From: Littorina saxatilis
Lineage: Eukaryota > Mollusca > Gastropoda > Littorinimorpha > Littorinidae
Reading direction: 5' to 3'
Length of the DNA stretch: 64,000 bases
NCBI RefSeq assembly: GCF_037325665.1
Contig: NC_090253.1
Location: 4,791,294-4,855,293 of the forward strand
Positions 40,398 to 52,300 of this stretch are shown one piece after another (the first letter of the stretch is position 1; each line of letters opens with the position of its first letter). A model generated the notes under the pieces. That model was not told the DNA's origin. It made no database searches and saw nothing but the letters and a program-made list of their open reading frames with translations. The position numbers and the translations under genes were made by a program.

Positions 40398-43300
40398 GAT
40401 TCAGAGTAAACTACTGGACCGATCTTTATGAAATTTGACATGAGAGTTCCTGGGAATGATATCCCCAGACGTTTTTTTAATTTTTTCGATAAATGTCTTT
40501 GATGACGTCATATCCGGCTTTTTGTAAAAGTTGAGGCGGCACTGTCACACCCTCATTTTTCAATGAAATTTATTGAAATTTTGGCCAAGCAATTTTCGAC
40601 AAAGGCCGGACTTTGGTACAGTCGACTCTGGTTAATCGGCCACTTTTGGGACTGACTGAACTATGGCCGATTATCCAAAGTGGCCGATTAACCGAACATT
40701 TTAACACATAACTACGTATGAAGAAAAGATTCGGTCCCAGGGAAAATTGGCCGATTATCCGGAATTGGCCGATTATCCGGATGGCCGATTAACCGGAATA
40801 GACTGTATTGCATTTCAGCTTGTAGGCTTAACAATTATAATTGATGACTTTGATCATTAAAAATCTGAAAATTGTAATTAAAATTATATTTTTATAAAAC
40901 GATCCAAAAACAATTTCATCTTATTTTGCATCATTTTCTGATTCCAAAAACATATAAATATGTTATATTCGGATTACAAACAATCTCTAAAAATTAAAAA
41001 TATAACAATTATGATTAAAATTAATTTTCCAAAATTGATTTAAAACTTGTCGGTTCCTGATTCCTAAAACATATAGGTATGATATGTTTGGATTAAAAAC
41101 ACGCTCAGAAAGTTAAAAAGAATAGAGATAAAGCAAATCGTGCTATCCTCAGCGCAACTACTAACCCACTCTTCTTGTTAATTTCAATGCCTTTGCCACG
41201 AGCGGTGGACTGACGATGCTACGAGTATACGGTCTTGCTGAAAAAATGCAGTGCGTTCAGTTTCATTCTGTGAGTTCGACAGCTTGACTAAATGTTGTAT
41301 TTTCGCCTTACGCGACTTGTTGTTTTTAAAGACTCCCTTCTCATTTTTAGTGGTAGAAAGAGGTTTCACTGTGCACACACACACTCACAGTGACAGTACA
41401 AACCCCCCCCCCCACACACACACTCACAGTGACAGTACAACCTCCCCCCCTCACACACGCTCACAGAGACAGTACAAACCCCCCCCCCCCCCCACACACA
41501 CACTCACAGAGACAGTACAAACCCCCCCCACACACACACTCAGACAGTAAACCCCCCCCCCCACACACACGCTCACAGAGACAGTACAAACCCCCCCCCC
41601 ACACTTACAGAGACAGTACAAACCCCCCCCACACACACTCACAGACAGTACAAACCCCCCCACACACACTCACAGACAACAGTACAACCCCCCCCCACAC
41701 ACACACGCTCACAGAGACAGTACAACCCCCCCCCACACACACACTCACAGAGACAGTACAAACACCCCCACACACACACTCACAGTGACAGTACAACCCC
41801 CCCCCCCCCCACACACACACACTCACAGTGACAGTACAAACCCCCCCCCACACACACACTCACAGAGACAGTACAAACCCCCCCCACACACATGCTCACA
41901 GAGACAGTACAAACCCCCCCCCCCACTCACAGAGACAGTACAACCCCCCCCCCCCCACACACACACTCACAGTGACAGTACAACCCCCCCCCCACACACA
42001 CACACTCACAGTGACAGTACAAACCCACACACACACACTCACTCACAGTGACAGTACAACCCCCCCCCCACACACACACACTCACAGTGACAGTACAAAC
42101 CCACACACACACACTCACAGTACAAACCCCCCCACACACACACTCACAGTGACAGTACAAACCCCCACACACACACTCACAGTGACAGTACAAACCCCCC
42201 CCCCCCCACACACACTCACTCACAGTGACAGTACAAACCCCCCCCACACACACACACTCACAGTGACAGTACAAACCCCCCCCCCCACACACTCACTCAC
42301 AGTGACAGTACAAACCCCCCCCCCCACACACACTCACAGTGACAGTACAAACCCCCCCCCCACACACACTCACAGTGACAGTACAAACCCACAGACACAC
42401 ACACTCACAGTGACAGTACAAACCCACACACACACACACACACTCACAGTGACAGTACAAACCCACACACACACACACTCACAGTGACAGTACAACCCCC
42501 CCCCCCCCACACACACACACTCACAGTGACAGTACAAACCCACAGACACACACTCACAGTGACAGTACAAACCCACACACACACACACACACTCACAGTG
42601 ACAGTACAAACCTACACACACACACTCACAGTGACAGTACAAACCCACACACACACACACTCACAGTGACAGTACAAACCCACACACACACACTCACAGT
42701 GACAGTACAAACCCACACACACACACACACACTCACAGTGACAGTACAAACCTACACACACACACTCACAGTGACAGTACAAACCCACACACACACACAC
42801 ACACTCACAGTGACAGTACAAACCTACACACACACACAGTGACAGTACAAACCCACACACACACACACACACTCACAGTGACAGTACAAACCTACACACA
42901 CACACTCACAGTGACAGTACAAACCCACACACACACACACACACTCACAGTGACAGTACAAACCTACACACACACACTCACAGTGACAGTACAAACCCAC
43001 ACACACACTCACTCACAGTGACAGTACAAACCCACAGACACACACACTCACAGTGACAGTACAAACCCACACACACACACTCACAGTGACAGTACAAACC
43101 CACACACACACACTCACAGTGACAGTACAAACCCACACACACACACACTCACAGTGACAGTACAACCCCCCCCCCCACACACACACACTCACAGTGACAG
43201 TACAAACCCACAGACACACACACACACAGTGACAGTACAAACCCACACACACACACACTCACAGTGACAGTACAAACCCACACACACTGACACTTGTAAA

Positions 43301-46300
43301 AAAATTAGAATGAAAAACTGACCTCTAGCTGAGAATAACCCTGCCATTTGTCAGGCCGGTCAAACATGTGACCGTACACCTTGATGCTTCTCTCTGCCAG
43401 ACCTTCCATCGCCTGCAGCACTGGGCCCATCACCTCTGGGAACTGAAAGTATCATCATAATCATCATCGTTGTTGTCGTCGTCATCATCATCCATCATCA
43501 TCATTGTCGTCGTCATCATCATCCATCATCATCATTTTTGAAACCATAATTGTGAGCAAAACAGCAATTGGTACAAACATGCCTCAATCTAAGTGCTTTA
43601 TCTATCAAAAGAAATGCCAATGCTTTTCATAAGCAACAAGCCTGTGGGCGGGGATATAGCTCAGTTGGTAGCGCACTGGATTTGTATTCAGTTGGCCGCT
43701 GTCAGCGTGAGTTCGATCCCAGGTTCGGCAGAAATTTATTTCAGAGTCAACTTTGTGTGCAGACTCTCTTCGGTGTCCGAACTCCCCCCCGTGTACACTA
43801 CATTGGGTGTGCACGTTAAAGATCCCACGATTGACAAAAGGGTCTTTCCTGGCAAAATTGCTTAGGTACAGTTAATAATTGTCTACCTATACCCGTGTGA
43901 CTTGGAATAATAGGCCGTGAAAGGTAAATATGCGCCGAAATGGCTGCAATTACTGGCCGTATAAAATGTCATCTCACACGGCATCACTGCAGAGCGCCTA
44001 GAACTGTACCCACGGAATATGCGCGATATAAGCCTCATTGATTGATTGATTGATTGAATATTTCTGGGTTTGTAACCATATTATACTTTCTGCTCAGACT
44101 GTTCATATACTTCGGACAGGCCTATGGTCTAATTTTTATTTAATTTTTTTCTTCGTGTGCCTCCTGCCTCCGCTCCCATTATTCAAAACTTTGCATAATT
44201 CAGAAAAACACAGGCACAATCATTCAAAACACCAGTCAGGTATGCTGTACCACAACCAAACACCTCATCAGTACCTGTACCACAACCAAACACCTCATCA
44301 GTACCTGTACCACAACCAAACACCTCATCAGTACCTGTACCACAACCAAACACCTCATCAGTACCTGTACCACAACCAAACACCTCATCAGTACCTGTAC
44401 CACAACCAAACACCTCATCAGTACCTGTACCACAACCAAACACCTCATCAGTACCTGTACCACAACCAAACACCTCATCAGTACCTGTACCACAACCAAA
44501 CACCTCATCAGTACCTGTACCACAACCAAACACCTCATCAGTACCTGTACCACAACCAAACACCTCATCAGTACCTGTACAAATTAAATTCTGAAAAATA
44601 AAAACTGTCAAAGAAAAAGAAAACAAGTCGCGTAAGGCGAAATTACAACATTTAGTCAAGAAGCTGTCGAACTCACAGAATGAAACTGAACGCAATGCAA
44701 CGCAGCAAGACCGTATACTCGTAGCATCGTCAGTCCTCCGCGCACGGCAAAGGCAGTGAAATTGACAAGATGAGCGGAGTAGTACTTGCGCTGAGAAGGA
44801 TAGCACGCTTTTCTGTACCTCTCTTCGTTTGAACTTTCTGAGCGTGTTTTTAATCCAAACATATCATATCTATATGTTTTTTGAATCAGGAACCGACAAG
44901 GAATAAGATGAAGGTGTTTTAAAATTGATTTGGACAATTTAATTTTGATAATAATTTTTATATTTTTAATTTTCAGAGCTTGTTTTTAATCCAAATATAA
45001 CATATTTATATATTTTTGGAATCAGAAAATGATAAAGAATAAGATGTACGTAAATTTGGATCGTTTTATAAAAAAAATAATTTTTTTTACAATTTTCAGA
45101 TTTTTAATGACCAAACTCACTCAGTTTTTAAGCCACCAAGCTGAAATGCAATACCAAACCCCGGCCTTCGTCGAAGATTACTTGACCAAAATTTCAACCA
45201 ATTTGGTTGAAAAACGAGGGTGTGACAGTGCCGCCTCAACTTTTACAAAAAGCTGGATATGACGTCATCAAAAGTATTTATCGAAAAAAAGAAAAAAACG
45301 TCCGGGGATATCATACCCAGGAACTCTCATGTCAAATTTCATAAAGATCGGCCCAGTAGTTTAGTCTGAATCGCTCTACACACACACACAGACAGACACA
45401 CACACACACACACACATACACCACGACCCTCGTCTTGATTCCCCCTCTACGTTAAAACATTTAGTCAAAACTTGACTACATTTGTAAATGTAAAAACAGA
45501 AGAAATCCAACATATAGCGGCAACAACAACACTAATAATTGATCAAACAAAATAAGACACAACACAAAAAGCAAAGAGCATACCCAGATAGCATGCTAAC
45601 GTAGCGTTATCTAACGTTAAAAAAATGTTCGCAATAGCTATCAGGGTAGTTTCATTTGCTCAATAAAAAGAGCAGTAAAACTTCTTGGCAAAGATTGCCA
45701 CTCTGCAACAAGGTGCAGCAGCAACATACCTTGTCATGCTTGTTTTTCACATTCGCTACAAGGTGCAGTAGCAACATACCTTGTCATGCTTGTTTTTCAC
45801 ATTCGCTACAAGGTGCAGTAGCAACATACCTTGTCATGCTTGTTTTTCACATTCGCTACAAGGTGCAGTAGCAACATACCTTGTCATGCTTGTTTTTCAC
45901 ATTCGCTACAAGGTGCAGCAGCAACATACCTTGTCATGCTTGTTTTTCACATTCGCTACAAGGTGCAGTAACAACATACCTTGTCATGCTTGTTTTTCAC
46001 ATTCGCTACAAGGTGCAGTAACAACATACCTTGTCATGCTTGTTTTTCACATTCGCTACAAGGTGCAGTAGCAACATACCTTGTCATGCTTGTTTTTCAC
46101 ATTCGCTACAAGGTGCAGCAGCAACATACCTTGTCATGCTTGTTTTTCACATTCGCTACAAGGTGCAGCAGCAACATACCTTGTCATGCTTGTTTTTCAC
46201 ATACGCTACAAGGTGCAGTAGCAACATACCTTGTCATGCTTGTTTTTCACATTCGCTACAAGGTGCAGCAGCAACATACCTTGTCATGCTTGTTTTTCAC

Positions 46301-49300
46301 ATTCGCTACAAGGTGCAGCAGCAACATACCTTGTCATGCTTGTTTTTCACATTCGCTACAAGGTGCAGCAGCAACATACCTTGTCATGCTTGTTTTTCAC
46401 ATTCGCTACAAGGTGCAGCAGCAACATACCTTGTCATGCTTGTTTTTCACATTCGCTACAAGGTGCAGCAGCAACATACCTTGTCATGCTTGTTTTTCAC
46501 ATTCGCAACAAGGTGCAGCAGCAACATACCTTGTCATGCTTGTTTTTCACATTCGCTACAAGGTGCAGCAGCAACATACCTTGTCATGCTTGTTTTTCAC
46601 ATTCGCTACAAGGTGCAGTAGCAACATACCTTGTCATGCTTGTTTTTCACATTCGCTACAAGGTGCAGCAGCAACATACCTTGTCATGCTTGTTTTTCAC
46701 ATTCGCTACAAGGTGCAGCAGCAACATACCTTGTCATGCTTGTTTTTCACATTCGCTACAAGGTGCAGTAGCAACATACCTTGTCATGCTTGTTTTTCAC
46801 ATACGCTACAAGGGTTTTGGTGCTCCTTGGGACATTGGTATTGGTCAGCAGAATTTTTATACTTGGCATCCTGAAATGAAAAGAACAGCATCATCAGGAA
46901 AACTTCAAGGTCAAGGACAATAACCGGACTGCATTGCATGAGCCCAGTGTGAGGCTGGCCGTCCAACTGAATCTAAAACGGTCGCTCTTCTTTCAGCATG
47001 TGACGTATAATGTCACGTGCACCTATAATGTCACGGGGGAAACAATGTCAAGTGGAGAAACTTTCCCATGTGACATTACAGGCCAGTCACTAGCGAGAGG
47101 TCGTGTCTCAAACGCGTGTACAGGAAGCACGTGGCAATGTTTGTCTGCGCAAAAGCAAGGGTACTCACTCTTTCACAACCCATACACACCCGACAGAGTT
47201 ATCTCCCGAATTCTTCTATTCGGAACTATGCCGCTTCAAGTTTCATACCAATCATTTGTTAAAGAGTCATTTTTATCATGTAGCTTGTACAATTTATCAA
47301 CATCCAATTATTAACAAAATTAACAGGAGCATTCAGTCTCTGGACTGTTTGAACACTTCGGCATTTTAAGTATTGCTGTGGGTAAGGGTCATGCATGCTT
47401 GTGAAATCAATTGTGATAGACGTATTCTGGACGTATTCTGGACATAACTTTGTCAGGATTTTCAAACTGGGTTCTGCTGCAAAAAATGAGGCAAGCTAGT
47501 AAAAATGACTATTATAGCCAACAACTAATTCTGATGTGTATATAATGCAGTGTGTACTCAAACTGACACCCTTTTCTTTCGAAAATACACTCGTCGGAGT
47601 TCACAATTCGTTGCAGCATTAATGATCGCTGGCTCACAGTGCTCGCTGACATGTCTTGTCTGAGGTCACATAGGTTTGGCTTTGACAGGCGCAGTGGCGT
47701 GGTGGTAAGACGTCGGCCTCCTAATCGGGAGGTTGTGAGTTCGAATCCCGGTCGCTGCTGCCTGGTGAGTTAAGAGTGAAGATTTTTCCGATCTCCCAGG
47801 TCAACTTATGTGCAGACCTGCTTAGTGACTTAACCCCCTTCGTGTGTACACGCAAGCACAAGACCAAGTGCGCACGGAAAAGATCCTGTAATCCATGTCA
47901 GAGTTTGGTGGGTTATGGAAACACGAAAATACCCAGCATGCCTACTCAACGAAAGCGGAGTGAAGCTGACTATGCTCTCAGAGTATAGTTTGGGGAACCC
48001 AAATGGGCAAACGAGCTCACACGTAACCAGAACATTCTGGAATGTTGAAGTAGAAGAAGAAGGTTTAGCTTCAGGTCACATGAGTTTAGGAAAACAAGTA
48101 TAGGGAATAATATCAAGTGCACACTGCATAACATACACATCGGTTAGTTTTTTGCTGCGATAGAGGGTCTTATTGCCATTCTACAGCATGTTGTCATTTC
48201 TACTAGCTTGCCTCAGTTTGGGGCAGAACTCTGCCACAGCGCTTGAAAATCCCGACAGAATTATTTCTGAATGTCATCTATTAGTTAGATCTATTAAAAC
48301 ATTTTCTTTTTAAGAAAGACACTATCTTTCTTTACAAAGAAAAAAATCGCATTATTTCACTTACTTCTCAACTGTTGTGATCTGCTTGTTTTGAAACCTT
48401 ATTGCACCACCTTGGAAGTAGAATACATAGTATTAAATCAAACTTGGTTTAACACACACACACACGCACGCACACACTGACACACACACACACATGCACA
48501 CACATGTACACACACACACACATGACACATACAAACACACACACACGCACACAAACACTAGAGGCAGACACACATGCAGATGCTCCCAAACATATACACA
48601 TGCTCCGCATCCATTGCATCCTCCCCCAACCACACTGACACTCACACAATCAGAGGAAAGCCACACCTACTAAAGCGAACCCTATCAATTACCTAAAGTA
48701 CTGACAGAATTATCGATCCCAGAAGGATGGCCGTGGATAATCTTCTCCCCGAGAAAAGCCCATTTGTTGATCAGCAGCAGATCATCCAGTGACCACTTCC
48801 ACACAGCCCCCTTGGCGGAGTTCGAATCCCCTTGTTCCTCAGGGTGAACGGAGGGTGTCGCTTGTCCTGTCAATTGAAGCAAAACAGCAGCCAGGCAAAC
48901 AGAAAACGCAGCGGATGATCCCAGACCGGCGCCCACTGGGAGTTGAGATATCATCCTGACGTGGATGGGAGGTAACCCACTGCAAGTAAAATAAAGAAAC
49001 AACCACATGAAGGCGAAACAGCATGCAGAAGTAGCCAAATAATTATATAAAAAAAATAAAAAAATAAAGAGACAACCAAATGAAGGCTCAACAGCATGCA
49101 GAAAAGGAAACCCAAAAAGCCCATTTTAGACCTCAACAAATCTGAGAACATCAGGTCTTAAAAAGGAGGGAGTCATAAAATGGGGGTAATTTTACAGAGG
49201 TTATGAACAGAAAGTCTGAAAAAACAAGGTCTTAAAAAGGAGGGAATATTAAATTGGGGGGTCTTAAAAGGGGGTTTCTACTGTATGTGGGATTTTCAGG

Positions 49301-49303
49301 CCC

Positions 49304-49334
<31 letters not shown>

Positions 49335-52300
49335 GAAGATAAGAAAAACGCTTGCCTTTGCTCCTTGCTTCGTTGGCCGATGTAGCAGTAGAGGTAGAGA
49401 AAGGAGATGATGGCCAGGTGGCGGGATTCACTCTCCTCAGTGTCAATCTCAGCAAACTGTTTCAGCCGGTGTAGGCTCTTCTCCGTCGGTGGACTGGGAT
49501 GACCATGACTATCTAGAAATAAATTGTAATGATTGATTAAATTTGTCCTGATCTTTTGACTATCAAAAATAAAGAAACAAAAAATGTACACACACACTAC
49601 ACCTACAAATGTCTACTCGCCTACCCATTAAATGATCTACCTCCCTCCAGAACCCCCCAAAAGGGTATGGACAACAATCAATCAATCAATATGAGGCTTA
49701 TATCGCGCGAATTCCGTGGGTACAGTTCTAAGCGCAGGGATTTTTTAATTTTTTAAAATTTTTTATTTTATGCAATTTATATCGCGCACATATTCAAGGC
49801 GCATATTTATGCCGTGTGAGATGGAATTTTTTTTACACAATACATCACGCATTCACATCGGCCAGCAGATCGCAGCCATTTCCGCGCATATCCTACTTTT
49901 CACCGCCTACTTTTCACGGCCTAGTATTCCAAGTCACACGGGTATTTTGGTGGACATTTTTATCTATGCCTATACAATTTTGCCAGGAAAGACCCTTTTG
50001 TCAATAGTGGGATCTTTAACGTGCACACCCCAATGTAGTGTACACGAAGGGACCTCGGTTTTTCGTCTCATCCGACAACAAATGCAAAATGAATTAATAG
50101 CAATCTCTTCTACATTTTAAATACTTTGAATTATTTTTCTTTACTTATGATGGCAATTTTGTAAGAAGGTGAAAAAACAGGGATGCCACTTGGCGCCAGC
50201 GAAACAACAAAACGTGTTTTTTTTAAATCACAGAAAATGTTGCTGTTATTTTGACAGAATTGCCTTATTACTCTTTTATGGTGGGGAAAGGCGACGCCAC
50301 CATCAGTAAAGACTCTCTCCCCCTTAAGTCTTTTTTTCTTAGATTTTGGATGGTCTTAAAAAGGGGGTTACACACTGTTTTAGTATATTTACGTGCAGAA
50401 GCAACACAGAACAATTAGTTCACCAGACCGTGACAAAGCTCCAGACGTGGAAGCAAGTTATTCTCCAGACTAGCAACGCTCCACTTGCGACAAATATTGA
50501 CATCGGGAAGGTCGAGGGTCACGTCCCCATCCTTTGAAATTGCCGCGTGTACAAAACATCTGAGGTTGAGACTTGATGCCACTGCTACCTGAAAAAGTCA
50601 TATGCAATGGAATTATTTCAGTGATTTATAAGTTTCATTCAGAGATAATCCCAAAACAGATATATATATATATGTAATATATGGCCTTAAGTCTGAAATG
50701 GTGTCCACAGCTGAAATAGCTGTGCAACCTTGGCTCTAACCTGATTTGTACATCAAAGAAAAATAAAATCCTTGTAAAGATTAATGAGACTTGTAAAAAA
50801 AAGTATGAAGTACACACCTAGAGAAACATTGTGTGCTCAGTTGTTGTTTTTAATGAAAATGTCGCCATTATCTGAAGTCAGCAGCACTACATTTTGGCCA
50901 TTTTTTGTGACATGACCTTACAGCATATTGAAACATGGTCTACTCTGTCATATTTATGAGACAGAATGTCATGAATGACTTTTCACTGAGCCAGTAAAAC
51001 TCAAATGTACCTTTGACAAAGCAAAGTTTTTGAATTTTGTCAGTGAGCCTGCAGAAAATGGGGAGACAAAACTTCACAGAAAGTTCATAACTATTTCCGT
51101 AAGACTTCATTTTTGTTCACTGATCAGCTCTAAATAATAATTAAAGATTGAAACCTGATATATTTTTGTAAAAAAGTATTTTACAGTATGTTTTGCAGAG
51201 GTATAAAACATAAAAAGGGTTGTTTGACTTGGTTTTGCATGTTCAAAAGTAGTTTGAAGTTTACGTGCAGATTTTCTTGTGAAAAAAGAGTTATGAACTT
51301 TCCAACCTTTTGCCTTATAAAATGAGTAAATTGACTGGTTGGGGAACACCTAGCTTTGTAATGCATTTGGATCCACTAGCAGCAGTCACACTGAAAGTTT
51401 GCATCAAGTTCATTCATTGGTGTTTGAGTAATTGAGAAATAAAAAATTCTTGTGAGAAAGTTATGAACTTTCCTACTATCTCCACTGAGAGTGTTTTTTG
51501 TCCTTAAATGCTAGCCATGAAAGTTAAGGTTGTAGTGGAACAGCAATTTTGCATATAAAAGTACATTAGATTTAGATACTAAGCAATTTTTGTCACTAAA
51601 GTCAAGCAGTATGCTTTAGTTAGCCATTTTCTCTGTGTCTTGCGCACTATTTTTATGTGAGAGTTACTAACTCATGTCAAAACCCAAAATATATGTAAAA
51701 TGACTATTTTCAGTTTCCAAATTACACTGTACCATGATTTTCATCACAAAAAGAATCTACTGGCTGCTGACTGTTTCTTTCTGAAGTACTTAGCCGTTTT
51801 TTCATGAAGTTCATAACTTCACATAACTCAAGCTCATTTTTCAAGGGCGTGTTTAAAATAATGCCTTGTTAATAGCAAAAGAGTACATTTGACTTTATCT
51901 GGACATTTTGTAAGAAGTTTTCTGAATATCAACCCTCAAAATTACATTTTGATAATTCCAGCATGAATCTGGGTTGACTGCACGGTGTACATAACTTCAC
52001 ATCAACTGACCCTCAGCCCCACGGTGTGAAGTTATGAACACATGCCATGAGTATGATTTATACACAATAATTAATTTACTACACTAAATCACTACCTCAA
52101 ATGATGTGCTGCTCTTCTCCAGAGTAGGCTGTTACAGTTTGATGTCATTTTTATTTTAATTTACCAGCAGATTTTAGTACGTAGCTTTTCAGTTAAATAA
52201 ATGATGTGAAGTTATGAACACACAGTCAGCTGACATAAACACTAACTAAATAATGATTTCGGTAACAGTTTTCATGACTGAGTTTGGTTAAGTAAATCAT

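Noticed and set aside
41390-43258. Long His/Thr/Pro and Cys/Val reading frames on both strands
   Set aside because: They are translations of the CA/C minisatellite; no start context, splice signals or complexity.
44050-44806. Plus-strand frame with repeated [10 protein letters not shown] and minus-strand frame with [10 protein letters not shown]
   Set aside because: Product of a perfect 30-bp array whose length is a multiple of three; no other gene evidence.
45708-46812. CRISPR-like regular array
   Set aside because: Head-to-tail units with no unique spacers, in an animal genome.
45656-46923. Overlapping plus-strand frames with repeated [12 protein letters not shown]
   Set aside because: Shadow of the 50-bp array; the meaningful strand is minus, where the unit is the MVK exon 6 end.
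50424-50429. MVK exon 2 donor at gtgaac
   Set aside because: A better-looking donor by itself, but it puts exon 3 in a frame with an early stop; phase supports gtctgg five bases earlier.
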